Below, piece by piece: positions 22,801 to 33,350 of a stretch of 64,000 nt of DNA. The stretch covers positions 2,604,001 through 2,668,000 of the forward strand of contig NC_083397.1 in NCBI RefSeq assembly GCF_030864355.1, in the 5' to 3' direction. Under the pieces are notes generated by a model. The model worked only from the letters and a program-made list of their open reading frames with translations. It had not been told where the DNA came from and did no database searches. The translations under genes and the position numbers were made by a program. The DNA comes from Cutaneotrichosporon cavernicola. Taxonomy: Eukaryota; Basidiomycota; Tremellomycetes; Trichosporonales; Trichosporonaceae. Numbering within the stretch: position 1 is the first letter of the stretch; the number at the start of each line of letters is the position of its first letter.

Positions 22801-24786
22801 ATGGCTTTCCGCCAACTCGGTACGTACTTGCAATCTAGCACCGCAACGCCATCGCATGTGCACGGCTATCCACCCTGGAATCAGAGCTGACCTGTTCAAT
22901 TTTGTCTTGCTCGACGCGTCGTTTTCAATATTCAGCCCGCACGCAGATCCTTGCGCGTCCCACCATCGCCCCTCGCGCCCTAGCACTCGCTGCGCGCCCA
23001 TCAGTGCAGTATGTCGCCCGTCGCGCGTACGCCGCCACTGTCGCACCCCCGCCACCGGGTAAGCCCGAGGCCGGTCCCCAGAAGGTCAAGGTGAGTCACA
23101 GGGCCCAGTCCTCGGTGACAACCCCCCCACCCTCCCCCCCACCCAATATCCTTATCCTGCAACTGCAACCAAAGAGCTAACTTTCAGAAGTCGGGTTTCC
23201 GGCGCGCGTGGACTCTGGTTAGCCGTGGGGCGATTCTAGCTGCGATTGGTGCTGTCTGCACATTCGTCTATGGTGAGTGGATGCTTATGTCCGAGTGGTG
23301 TCAAACCCGTTCCGGACCTTGAGGCCGATGTGCCAAATCCGCAAAGTCCGGTCGCGCTGACATGACAGTGACGCAGACTGAGACGAACCCGGGAGACCAG
23401 CTCCCCCAAGACCCCACCAAGAAGACGCTCGTCGTCCTCGGCTCTGGATGGGGAGCAACGTCGTTCCTCAAGCATCTCGACACTGAAGAGTTCAACGTTA
23501 TCGTCATCTCCCCTCGCAACTACTTCCTCTTCACCCCCCTCCTTCCCTCCGTGACCGTTGGCACCCTCGAGGCGCGCTCCCTCATCCAGCCCACTCGCTT
23601 CATCACTCGTCACAAGAAGCGCAATGTCCTCGTCTACGAGGCCCAGGGCCAGGACGTTGACCCTGTCAACAAGACGGTCACGTTCTCTGACAACTCGGAG
23701 ATTCAGGGCGCGGCGTCCACTGTGACCATTGCCTACGACTACCTCGTCTACGCTGTTGGTTGCGAGAACCAGACCTTTGGCATCAAGGGCGTTGCCGACC
23801 ACGCCTGCTTCCTCAAGGAGCTCAGTGACGCTGACAAGATCCGTCAGCGCCTCATGGACTGCATTGAGACTGCCGCCTTCCCCGGACAGACCGAGGAGGA
23901 GATCAACCGCCTCATGCACATGGTCGTTGTCGGCGGTGGCCCCACCGGTGTCGAGTATGCCGGTGAGCTCCACGACTTCCTCATCGACGACCTTCGCAAG
24001 TGGTACCCCGAGATTGCCGACAAGCTTCGCATCACCCTCATTGAGGCTCTCCCCAACGTGCTCCCCGCTTTCTCCAAGGAGCTGATCCGTTACACCGAGT
24101 CGACGTTCAAGGAGAACGAGATCGAGGTCCTCACCCGTACCATGGTCAAGGACGTCGGTGCCAAGTCGGTCCTCGTCCAGGACGCCAACAAGGAGGAGCG
24201 CGAGATCCCGTACGGCCTCCTTGTCTGGGCTACCGGTAACACTTCGCGTCCCATCACTCGCAACCTCCTCGCCAAGCTGCCCAACATCCAGACTCAGCGC
24301 CGCGGAATCGTCGTCGACGACTACCTCTCCATGCTCGGTGCCGACGGCGTCTTCGCCATTGGTGACTGCACTGCCACCCAGTACGCCCCCACCGCGCAGG
24401 TCGCGTCCCAGCAAGGCCAGTACCTTGCGCAGGTGTTTGGTCGCATCGGCCTCAAGTCCAAGTACGAGAGGAAGCTGGCCAAGCTCCGCGAGTCTGGCGA
24501 TGCCTCTCCCGAGAAGCTCGAGAATGTTGTCAAGAAGCTGAACCGTGTATCCAAGCTTACGCCCTTCCACTACTCGCACCAGGGTTCGCTCGCCTACATT
24601 GGATCGGAGAAGGCCATTGCCGACTTGCCTCTGTTCAACGGAAACGTGGCGTCGGGCGGTGGCGCGGCGATGCTCTTCTGGCGCTCGGCATACGTTTCGA
24701 CCCTGTACTCTGTGCGCAACCGCACGTTGGTTTTGGCCGACTGGATGAAGGTCAAGCTGTTTGGCCGTGACGTTTCGCGCGAGTAA
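22801..24786 (+). CDS. NDE1: Mitochondrial type II NADH:ubiquinone oxidoreductase
   Basis: This rotenone-insensitive, single-subunit dehydrogenase passes electrons from NADH to ubiquinone at the mitochondrial inner membrane. Exons 22801-22819, 22936-23090, 23188-23272 and 23369-24786 give 558 residues. The N-terminus is a typical Arg/Ala-rich presequence (about residues 1-45). A hydrophobic helix follows (about residues 70-86, GAILAAIGAVCTFVY), as in external-facing yeast Nde proteins. The FAD site is VVLGSGWGATSF (about 108-119), the NADH site is VVVGGGPTGVEYAGEL, and GVFAIGDCTA is the second flavin contact. No EF-hand insertion is seen, so it is not the Ca2+-regulated subtype. Whether it faces the matrix (Ndi1) or intermembrane space (Nde) is inferred from the helix only. 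Coding exons are strongly C-ending, suggesting high expression. Confidence 0.93.
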
Positions 24787-25170
24787 GGAGTAGTGTAGTG
24801 GACATTACAGCCGGATAGACGGCACCCATCATAGTTTTCGAGTTCTTGGCTATAGACACAGTGTACATGTATGCCGTATGCCGCATGCCGCATGCAGCAT
24901 GAAGGCATTGAATGAGTGGAGTGATTGATCAAAGTGTGATGGTGATGAGGATGAGGGGCATTGGGGGTATTGAGGGTATTGAGGGTCAATCTATTGTATT
25001 GAATTCTTCCGAGCTTCCGTGTAGCCCCTCATGCCATGTGTCAATGGGCCACCATCGGCACTGACCCTGTCTCTCTCCTCTCCCTCCGTTGAAACAATAG
25101 CCGCCAACACCCAAAACACCATACTTGTTCATTTCGACTCAACCTTTCAACAACACATCATCCATCCACA
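24787..25170. other. Intergenic region between two + strand genes
   Basis: This stretch holds the 3' UTR of the NADH dehydrogenase and the promoter of the next gene. Short GGGTATTGA-type repeats occur near 24963-24988. No gene was seen. Confidence 0.4.
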
Positions 25171-26963
25171 ATGTCAAGGCCACTCGCAGGCCCCTCACCC
25201 CTCCCAGGTCCATCCCCGAGAGCAGGACCATCACCACGAGCAGGTCCCAGCCCGCTCACAGGGCCATCTCCACGCCCGCTATCCGGTCCCTCGCCCCGCC
25301 CCGGCCCAGGGCCGAGCCCCATCGCTCGCGCCCGCGGCCTCCCATCGTCCACACCAACGCGAACGTCCTCGACCCTTCCCAGCGGCTCACCAAGTGTACC
25401 GAGCAAGCGCAGTGCCAGCATCTCAATGCCAGGACCAGGCAAGGAGAAGAAGGCCAAGCTGGCGCCCGGCAATGCATGGATCGCAGGCCAGGTTGCTGCC
25501 ATGGAGGTTCAGTACAAGGTGCGTCGATAGGCGGGACCAGTACTCGGCGTAGAGTACTTTGAATGGTCCGAGTCGAGGAAGCAGTAACGGAGAAACCGAG
25601 GGACGATCACTGACGTGCAGAATGCGCTGGTCGCAGCCACTATGATCCTCCAATTCCAAGCAGACTCAAAGGCCATGTACGTTGCCCCAACTGCGTCTCT
25701 GACAGCCAGTGGATACAAGAGCCGCCCACCCACACGTTTGCAGACGCGCCTCACGGCTGCATGGCGAAACTATGACGCGATACGGCGACACGTCGAGTGG
25801 TACATCGTGCGTTTCTCCATCACATCTTGCCACCCATCTCCCACCTCCAACGTCGCCCCGCTCACACCCAGTCCCAGAATGTCGAGTACGCCGCGGCGCC
25901 TGACAAGTTCGCCGCACGTCGACCGGCCCCGCTCGCCCCGCAGCTCTTGCCGACACCATCGCCCGCCAGCGCCGTCCCAGCGCACATGCAACACACTCCT
26001 GCCGCTGCTTCGCCAGTCCCACTATCCTCGGGTTTCCTGTCCAAGCCGGACCCGGCTGCCGTTGACAACATCTTCGAAGGCATGAGCATCGAGGGCATGA
26101 GCATGGACGAGCTCAACGCCTTCATTGGCGGCAGCGACTTTGCCCAAGTCCCACAGGTTGCGGCGGCTGTACAGCAGCAGCCCGAAGATGCGATGACACC
26201 TACATCCAAGCTGTTCGCATCACTAAACGCATCCAACTCGCCCAAGGTGTCGCCCACGCAGCAGACGCAACCTACGCCGTCACAGCCACCTGCACCACCA
26301 CCACCACCTGCCATGCCGGCTGGAGGCGACGACGATTTCGACTTCTCGAACGTAGACCTGAGCAACATCGACCTGACCGCGTTCGACGGAATATTTGACG
26401 CCGACGGCGGCGCTGGAGGAGGAGCGGGCACTGGTGACGCCGGTACCAACACGACGAACGCGGCAGGCGTCACGTCGGTTCCAACCAATACCTCGGCTCT
26501 TGCAAGCTCGTCCGCGTTCAACTTTGAGGCCTTCCTCAACTCTGGTGACGGTGCAGGCAACGCAGCAGGCCAGTCCCAGCTGCAGACACCATCCCAGCCT
26601 ATGGAGGCAGCCCCAGGACAGGCGCCTGTATCCGCACCCCAGCCCGAGCCTCCAGCGCCCCAGCCCGAGCCTTCAGCGCCCCAGCCACCCCTGCAGCAGC
26701 CCATTCAACCACCCCTGCAGCAGCCCATTCAACCACCCCAGCTCCCACCTCAGCCCCAGCAGCCGCCAGCGCAGCCAGCACCTGTACCTGCTCCGGCCCC
26801 AGCGCAGCCTGCTCCACCACCAGTGCCAGTACTCCCAGCAGCACCCCAGGACTCGTTTGACAGTGGCGAGTTTGGCGACATTGACTTTGACGGGTTCAAC
26901 TTTGACGACATGCCCGACGTCAATGGCGACGAGTTTGCGTCGCTCCTAGCAGAGTTCAAGTAG
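25171..26963 (+). CDS. Uncharacterised Pro/Gln-rich protein with acidic activation-like segments
   Basis: I do not recognise the family. Exons 25171-25518, 25621-25806 and 25878-26963 give 539 residues. The N-terminus has about eight GPSP repeats. Next comes a helical conserved-looking core (about residues 105-190: AWIAGQVAAMEVQYK, ALVAATMILQFQADSKAM, LTAAWRNYDAIRRHVEWYI). A long disordered Ala/Pro/Gln region follows, with duplicated PPLQQPIQ units. Two acidic/hydrophobic stretches (FDFSNVDLSNIDLTAFDGIF, and EFGDIDFDGFNFDDM at the extreme C-terminus) look like transactivation domains. I infer a transcriptional co-activator, possibly a divergent Mediator-type subunit, but nothing proves it. 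A 29-nt segment at 25677-25705 looks like an intron. Removing it shifts the frame to a stop, so I left it in. Structure in that area is uncertain. Confidence 0.7.
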
Positions 26964-27087
26964 CGGAAGTCGAGAAATCCAGTAGCGGAATCTGAAATAC
27001 CCCCAGTATCCCAGACGTATTCTTAGAGCTCCCTCCACGTCGCGCACTACACATGTACACCTACGTTACAATAATGTACACATTAGA
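26964..27087. other. Convergent 3' region, activator-like gene / GTR1
   Basis: A short spacer between two convergent stop codons. Both 3' UTRs must lie or overlap here. Confidence 0.4.
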
Positions 27088-28388
27088 CTATGCACTCTCC
27101 TTGACGTTGAAGCCGACGTCGTCCCATGCGCGCACCGAGGGATCGTCGTCGCCCTTTGCATTGTAAGTGATATCGGCCATTGTCTTGATAGAGTCGCGGC
27201 AGACGCCACACTTGCGCGTAAAGGCGGACCATGTCCCGACCTCTGCAAAATGTAAATGCGCCTCCGCAATGTTATACTTGATGAGCCCAGCGTCTTTAGT
27301 CAGCTTTGCCTAAAGAAAACAAACTCACGAACGCGTGGATCGACGCTAACCACAAGGATATAAGTGTTCTTGCTCATCGGTTCGAGCACGACACTGAGTC
27401 CATCAAACGCTGTCTCAAAGCCAGTAAACACCTCGCCAGTACGCTGGCACGTCTTGCGAAAGCTCTTGACAATCTCGCTAATCTTCTCAAACCGCTGCCT
27501 ATCGAGGCCCGGCACACCGCGGTCGACTTCGATCTCTTCGAGTTCCGAGGGTTCGCAGTCGATCGGCGAACCGCTCTTGCCCATGGCGAGGAATGTTTCA
27601 GCTTCAAAGAGGACGCATTCTGCGGCGCCAAGTAGATCGCGCAAGAAATCGAGGTGGGCAGTGATCAGTTCGATGTTGGGAATCAAGGTGTGGATGACAG
27701 ACGACCAGGCCTGGAGAGTAAGCAACACCAGAGTGCCAGTCATACCTTGTACAGCGACTCGTCCCAAATACTGGTCGGGAAGCAGCGCAACGCTCCTGCC
27801 GACGGCTCGTCGGCCGAGATACGGGCATTCAGAGCCCGCACTTGTTCGCAGTACTCTGTATACTTGATTCGCTTGGGGTCGTCTTTATCCACGAGATCCA
27901 TCTTGTTGATGAGGACCCAAACGCCGGCTTCGGGCGAGTTCTCGCGCAAAGCCGTAACGTTATCCTCAAAGTAATGTAGGTCTTTTTCCCACTCAGCCGA
28001 CGTAATGTCGAACACGTAAATCAAAACAGCGACATTGGAGAAGACGGTATCGCGCTGAGAACTGAGGTAATTGTCAAGAAACGCGTCTTGACCACCACAG
28101 TCCCACAGGTTCTATAGATTAGCCTTTGAATGGGCGAAAACATACGAGGACCAATGACCCCAAGAGCCGGACAGCGCTCTGCTCGACATCAATGGTCGCG
28201 CCTAACCGCCGCGTATCTTTGGCTGTATAATTTGAGCTTTTTGTCAGCAGCAAACTCGGTATACAGCATACAAGATGACCGAACGCATCGACGTCTTGCC
28301 GCTCCCGCTCTTGCCCATGAGCAAGACCTAGAATAGAATTAGCATAGTTGTGTTTTGGGCATACCTTTCGCCGAGACGCCGAGCTCAT
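27088..28388 (-). CDS. GTR1: Rag-type small GTPase Gtr1 (RagA/B orthologue)
   Basis: Gtr1 pairs with Gtr2 on the vacuole to signal amino-acid sufficiency to TORC1. Exons 28388-28365, 28327-28272, 28236-28146, 28111-27746, 27710-27329 and 27293-27088 give 374 residues. The G domain starts with VLLMGKSGSGKTS (P-loop, residues 13-21), then GATIDVE (switch I region), LWDCGGQDAF (G3, about 59-68), IYVFDI and LINKMDLVD (G4). The Rag-specific C-terminal roadblock-like domain follows (HTLIPNIELITAHL, then ILVVSVDPR). The G3 sequence WDCGGQ is diagnostic of RagA/Gtr1. The C-terminus has a 60-residue extension with two CxxC-like cysteines (KCGVC) not usual in yeast Gtr1. Exon 1 encodes only eight residues. 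Confidence 0.93.
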
Positions 28389-28892
28389 GGTAAGTGTAAA
28401 TGGGCTTGTTGGGTTGAGGTGGATGCGATGTTCGCGCCGAAAGTCGAGAAAAGGCATTGCGTCGTGTGTGCGTGTGATGGCGATGGCCGAGGGTCCGATG
28501 ACGTCAGGCCACCGTGGGAAAGTATCGGCTGATTCTGTTATTTCGTTGCAATCAAGTTGATGACGGATGGCGGTGACGGATGTCGTTCCTTGGTACCCTT
28601 CTGATCAACTCACTTGACCTCACCTCCGGCCTTGAAGTACAGAAGCAAGTAGAGAGCAGCGAGCCAGAGAGCAGAGAGTTGGACAACGAGAAATCCTCCA
28701 GATCTCTCACCCCTCCCTCTCCCTTCTCCCTCCACACGTCGCCCCACATCCCCAGGGAAGGCAAGGAGGGAAGCCAACGACCAGCCACCTGGTCCGAGCG
28801 TGTGGCGCCTGTCTCGTCCCAGCATCTAGCTCTAGCTCTTCGGGTAACCTCGGCGGACACGGACGGCAAGACCCAGACGGGCAGAGTACAAG
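28389..28892. promoter_or_regulatory. Divergent promoter, GTR1 / DUF2461 gene
   Basis: A 504-nt region between divergent start codons. It should contain both promoters. No clear motif was identified. Confidence 0.45.
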
Positions 28893-30523
28893 ATGCCGCG
28901 CCGCGCGGCCATTTCCAAAACCTCTAGCGCAAAGGCCAAGCGCGAGATTCGGGCGAGGCAGAAGGCTGCCGTCTCCAAATCCAAATCCAAATCCAAAGCA
29001 AAGGCAAAGGCGGAAGAGAGCGATTTGGATGAGCCAACTGGCTTGACAAGTGACGAGTCGAGCTCGTCCGAACTGTCAGACGCGTCCGACTTTGAGCCGG
29101 AAGGTGACGAGGAGGAGGAGGAGGAGGAGGAGGTGGAGGTGATCTCGGTCAGCTCTGGGAGCGAGGACGAGCCGCCACGCAAGAAACCCCGTTCCGGCGC
29201 GTCCAAGAAGCAAGTGAAGCGGCCCGCCACTAAGGCAAGCGCGGCGAGCGGCAAGGACGGAGGCGCAGACGCAGACCAAAGATGGATGAAAAGCGACAAG
29301 GTGCGGGGAACAGCCGACGCTGGCGGAATTGCCATCAGGGTCGTGAATGGCAAACGCATCACCGCTCTCAATGAAGAGCTGTCGGACGACGACGACGTCG
29401 ACCTCGAAGATTGGCAGCAAGTCGTGGGCCGGATCTATCCCGCTCCGAGGACTGGGCGAGGTGGGCCCCGGTCCCAAGCAAAGGAGGCTGATTCCAGTAC
29501 CTGCCGGGCGTATATCGAACAACACGCTCTTGTTCCTCAAGGCGCTTATGAATCCCACCAACAATGACCGCGACTGGTTCCGGTGGCATGAGCCTGCGTT
29601 CAGGCAGGCTGAGAAGGAGTTTCGGGACTTTGTCGATGTGTTGCAGGAACGTATGGCCGAGGTCGATGAGGAAGTGCCCGTCCTCCCAGCAAAGGATATC
29701 TGTGTGAGTCGTTGTGGAGTGGGTGACGAGGTTGTTGCTGCCCAAGTCGAGTCGGAACCCAGCGCGACACCGCCGGCACTGCTTCTGCTTCTGGCGATGG
29801 CTGGCCGACTGGCGAGTGGTCATCGTTACATAACCACAAGTCGCTTTCTGCCCGCCGTTTCTCTTCCCCTTCCCATTTCTTCCTCTCCGTGCTTGTCCTG
29901 CTCTCCCTCCTCTTCCCTCATCTCATCCATTCTCCTCCTCCAATTAACCCCTCCCTAACCCCAGCACCGCATCTACCGCGACGTGCGCTTCACATCCGAT
30001 AAGACGCCGTACAAGTGCAATTTCGCATTCACCACTTCTCGCGGAGGACGCAAGGGCATCTGGGCAAAGTATCACGTCTACATCGAGCCCGGATACAGTA
30101 TCATGGCATGCGGTCTCTGGCAGCCCGACAAGACGCTATTACAGCGCCTGCGCGACCGGATCCTAGGCAGTCCCGGACCTGGTCCGTTGCAGGATGCGAT
30201 ATCAAGTCCAGAGTTTGTCGCGCTCTTTGGGCCAGCCGAGCCGGATAAAGTTAAAGGCAAGAGACAGAATGTGTTTGGACACGACGACGAGCTCAAGATG
30301 GCGCCAAAGGGAATCGACAAGAATCATCCTCTGATCCATCTGCTGAGGTTACGCACTATCGCTGTTGTCAAGCAGTGAGTCTTGTCTCGCAAATAAGAGT
30401 GCTGATCTTAGCTTTACAGACGATCAAGTCCTCGACCCCGGGTTTAGGAATACACTCGTCGACGTCGTGAGGGTCATGGCGCCGTTTGTGCACACGCTCA
30501 ACGACTACATTGCCCCGTTGTAA
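28893..30523 (+). CDS. DUF2461 (TIGR02453-type) protein with acidic N-terminal region
   Basis: The function of this family is unknown. Exons 28893-29460, 29498-29703, 29965-30374 and 30412-30523 give 431 residues. The first 190 residues are basic then acidic: Lys/Ser/Ala repeats, a nine-Glu run near residue 75, and a KKPR patch that could be a nuclear signal. From about residue 192 the DUF2461 domain runs to the end: SNNTLLFLKAL, NNDRDWFRWHEP, VHRIYRDVRFTSDKTPYK, SRGGRKGIWAKYHVYIEPG. The last exon contains a conserved C-terminal helix. The 261-nt third-exon upstream intron is long for this genome. Nuclear location is inferred from composition only. Confidence 0.85.
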
Positions 30524-30559
30524 TAACCGTAACAATACACATGTTATGTCTATCTATCT
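30524..30559. other. 36-nt spacer between convergent stop codons
   Basis: The stop codons of the DUF2461 and DPH1 genes face each other only 36 nt apart, so their 3' UTRs and processing signals must overlap. Confidence 0.7.
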
Positions 30560-32277
30560 CTACGCCACCCTCGATTCACGAAGAGGCTTGGGCTCGCGCG
30601 GCGGCCGGTGCCGCGGCGTCCAAGGACCGAGAGACGCGTCGGCGTAAAAGTCCATCGGGTAGTCGCCCGTCCCCTTTGCGCCCGCCACCTCAACCCCTTC
30701 CCAACCCGCCACGCGTCCACTAGCGACGCTAGCCTCGTACGGACTAAGAAGGGGCCGGGAGAAAGCGTACCCCCAATCAATAGACAACCGGGGACACGAG
30801 GTCTGGACAAAGGTGCTAATCTCGTCCTCGGAGAACAGGGCGAGCTTTTGAGGCGAAAGTTCGCTCAAGAGCACAAGAAGTGGTGTCTCTCCCTCTTCCT
30901 CTCCGTTTCCATTTCCGCCCGCAGCCCGCGCGCCACCCTGTACGTTCTCAAGGACGCTGAGGCTGCCCTGTCGCCCAAGTGTGCCGAGGAGCACGGCCCA
31001 GCTCCCGCTCCCCCTACTCTCGAGGTTTTGGCGGGCAGTACGTACCGCGTCACCACGCAGACCACGCATTTCGGCATGCTCGTATCCCTCGCGCGTAAAC
31101 TTCTTCGAATACGGATCGTACCGGAATGCCGGAACGGCAGGGTTGGCAATCATGATGCTCTCGAGGTGGAAGCGGCCGTCGCCGACGTAGATGAGTGCGT
31201 CGACATTACCCAGTTTCGGGGCGGTACAGCCCAGGATCTCGCCGGGACTAAGTGGCCGGACTTGGGGGACGGAGATATCGTACATGCCGCGCCAGACGCC
31301 AATCTCGCCGAGGGCGACTTTGGCCAATGCGTCGTCGCCGGCATCTTGGGCGGTATCGAGAGGCGGGAGGGCAGACGACAGCGCCTCTTTAAGTGCCTGC
31401 ACGGCCGCCACGAACTGGATGGTGCCGACCAGCGCTAGGCGGGTTGGCGCGTCTTCAGACGCACTCATATCCTCTCCTTCGAGTGAAATGTCCACTTTGG
31501 CACCAGGCTCCGACTCGCCCGCCCCTAAAATAACCCTCTCGAAAGCAGCCCTTGAACTGGGAAAGTTACGCCGCACACTTAGTGCCAAGTGCGCGGCGTC
31601 GATCGCAATTTCGACGAACACGTACAACGTCTTGATCGAGGTCTGGTTGACCGGAACTAGATTAGCGCCAACTCGACAAATGACATACTGAGACAGCTGT
31701 GGCCGTAATGCACAATCATCTCGGCACCCATTTCGCGCGCAGTAAAGTCATCAATACAACACGCGCCGTACGTCACGTCGGCGAGAAGTAACGGAAGGGC
31801 ACCGGTGAAGCGCTCGATAATGTCCGCGATGGCTGTGCCGTACATCATGAGACCTTCGGGCATCTGGAGGGCGACGGTGCGCACACCCTCCCGCCGGACG
31901 TGGTGGATCGTCTTGGGGATTTCAAAGTTGTAGTTTTGGGGGAGGGCTGGGGTGAGCATCGAGCACCGAGCACCGAGCACCGAACCGAGCCAGGTACCAG
32001 TCCATAGGATGGAGCAGAGACCATGTCCAACCGGCAGGTATGCAGCTGCAATTCAACTAGTTGAATACAGCAGCAACAGCCAAGAGTACGCACCTGCCAT
32101 CGCAGCCTTGAGCGCTGGGTCATTAAGAATCTCGTCTGGCACCTGGTTCGCAACCCGTCGCACACCCCCGCGCGCCCCAGGCTTAGCGCCAACGAAACGC
32201 TTCCGCGGCTTCTTCTCGCCATTTTGAGCGGCCGACGTGCTGGCTTGCATGACCTGCGGTGTGTCGATTTCGGACAT
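30560..32277 (-). CDS. DPH1: Diphthamide biosynthesis protein Dph1
   Basis: Dph1 with Dph2 is a radical-SAM-like Fe-S enzyme that transfers the 3-amino-3-carboxypropyl group to a histidine of elongation factor 2, the first step of diphthamide synthesis in the cytosol. Exons 32277-32094, 31946-31689 and 31656-30560 give 512 residues. Three cluster-binding cysteines are visible in family context: YGACCIDD (about 121-128), GHSCL (about 143-147) and [12 protein letters not shown] in the C-terminal domain. The core also shows [12 protein letters not shown] and [17 protein letters not shown] near the C-terminus is a Dph1 marker. Intron 1 carries a 16-bp palindrome and a short GAGCACC heptamer repeat. 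The second intron interrupts GHSCL-I. Confidence 0.94.
32051..32066. other. Perfect 16-bp palindrome in DPH1 intron 1
   Basis: ATTCAACTAGTTGAAT is its own reverse complement. The same ATTCAACT arms occur as an inverted repeat at 2439-2460, and a related half-site ATTCAACTAGTTT lies at about 15670. Confidence 0.9.
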
Positions 32278-32432
32278 TGGTGTGATGGATTGATGACACA
32301 GCTGGATAGATGGCCATAATCGCCTCCAACTTTTGGACCCACGTGGTCTGTCAGTGGCAACTTTCCCACGGTCCTGAACCTGTCCGAGATTGTGTTTGCA
32401 TCTCAACGCAATCAACTCTACTCGACAACACC
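32278..32432. promoter_or_regulatory. Bidirectional promoter, DPH1 / Cwf18
   Basis: Only 155 nt separate two divergent start codons, so one compact promoter region must serve both. ACGTGG and CCACGG boxes are seen. Confidence 0.6.
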
Positions 32433-33219
32433 ATGGACACGCAGCTCGCGCAGAATACGGCCGCGCGAAAGGAGCGCCTGATCGCGCTCCGGAGGCGCAA
32501 GGAGGCGCACGAGAAGGGCGAGAGTGTGTGAGTTTCCCACTCGGCCTTTTCCTCCTGATCTCTCTCTCCATATATTTCCAACCTCCGCAAGCTGACCCAA
32601 GCAACGCCACGTTTACCTTCAAACAGCGTAACTTTGACCCAGAGACACGGCAGGCGCGTAAAGCTGGAATTGCGGAGGAGACGGTCGAGAAGGAGGTCGA
32701 GGGGCTTGCGGAGGAGATTGTGCGCGAGGACGAGGAGCGGCGGGCCGAGGAGCTTGTGAGTGTCAAGTGTCGCGAGAGAGTGGGGTGGGGGGTGGGTGGG
32801 GGGTGGGTGGGTGGGTGGGTGGGTGGGTGGGGGGGGGGGGGGGGAGGGGAGGAGGGAGTAAGGGAAGGAAGGGCGTGGAAGGAAGGGGAGGAAGGGTGGA
32901 GAAGGAGCAGGAGGGCGGAGCGAGTGAGGAGATCGAGGTGGAGAGGGGGGATGAGAGCGAGGATGACGCGCAGATCTGACCCCAGGACCTCTTCAACATC
33001 CAGCCGCGCAGGCCGAACTGGGACCTCAAGCGCGACATGACCGCGCGCATGGGCAAGCTCGAGCGAAAGACGAACGAATCGATCGCCACGATCCTGCGGC
33101 AACGGCTGCGTGACCAGCGGGGCGTGGCGGCCAGCGAGCAGGTCAACCTCGTCGCGGGAATTCGTGAGGCTGAGGCTGAACGCGACCGCGCCGTGGCGAG
33201 TGACGAGGACAGCGAGTAG
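32433..33219 (+). CDS. cwf18: Splicing factor Cwf18/CCDC12
   Basis: This is a small component of the Prp19/NTC-associated spliceosome (human CCDC12), acting in the nucleus. Exons 32433-32527, 32602-32755 and 32986-33219 give 160 residues. The N-terminus is a charged helix (ARKERLIALRRRKEAHEKG). The FKQRNFDPETRQARK segment corresponds to the family LRNY motif. An acidic coiled region follows. The signature DLFNIQPRRPNWDLKRDM and LERKTNESIATILRQRL sit in the last exon, as in CCDC12. The tail is acidic. The 230-nt second intron contains a dense GGGT repeat, listed separately. Family assignment is firm. Confidence 0.9.
32781..32865 (+). repeat. GGGT/poly-G tract in Cwf18 intron 2
   Basis: More than ten consecutive GGGT or GGGGT units are followed by a run of about 15 G and GGGGAGG, all on the coding strand inside the intron. 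The pattern satisfies the usual four-G-run rule for G-quadruplexes many times over. Confidence 0.9.
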
Positions 33220-33350
33220 ATGTAGCGTAGATTGGGTATATGTAGCATTGTCTCTGGATGTTTTAACGATACATCTGGTAGCTTGCGATGGCTGAGAGAT
33301 ACATCTGATGTTCTACGATAGCTAGTCCATTCACAGTGACGCGTTCCTCT
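33220..33350. other. Convergent 3' region, Cwf18 / ABC transporter
   Basis: A 131-nt spacer between facing stop codons. An imperfect duplication of GATACATCTG occurs at about 33269-33311. Confidence 0.5.

Noticed and set aside
23236..24579. 447-codon minus frame
   Set aside because: Antisense shadow of the NADH dehydrogenase, caused by strong C-ending codon bias.
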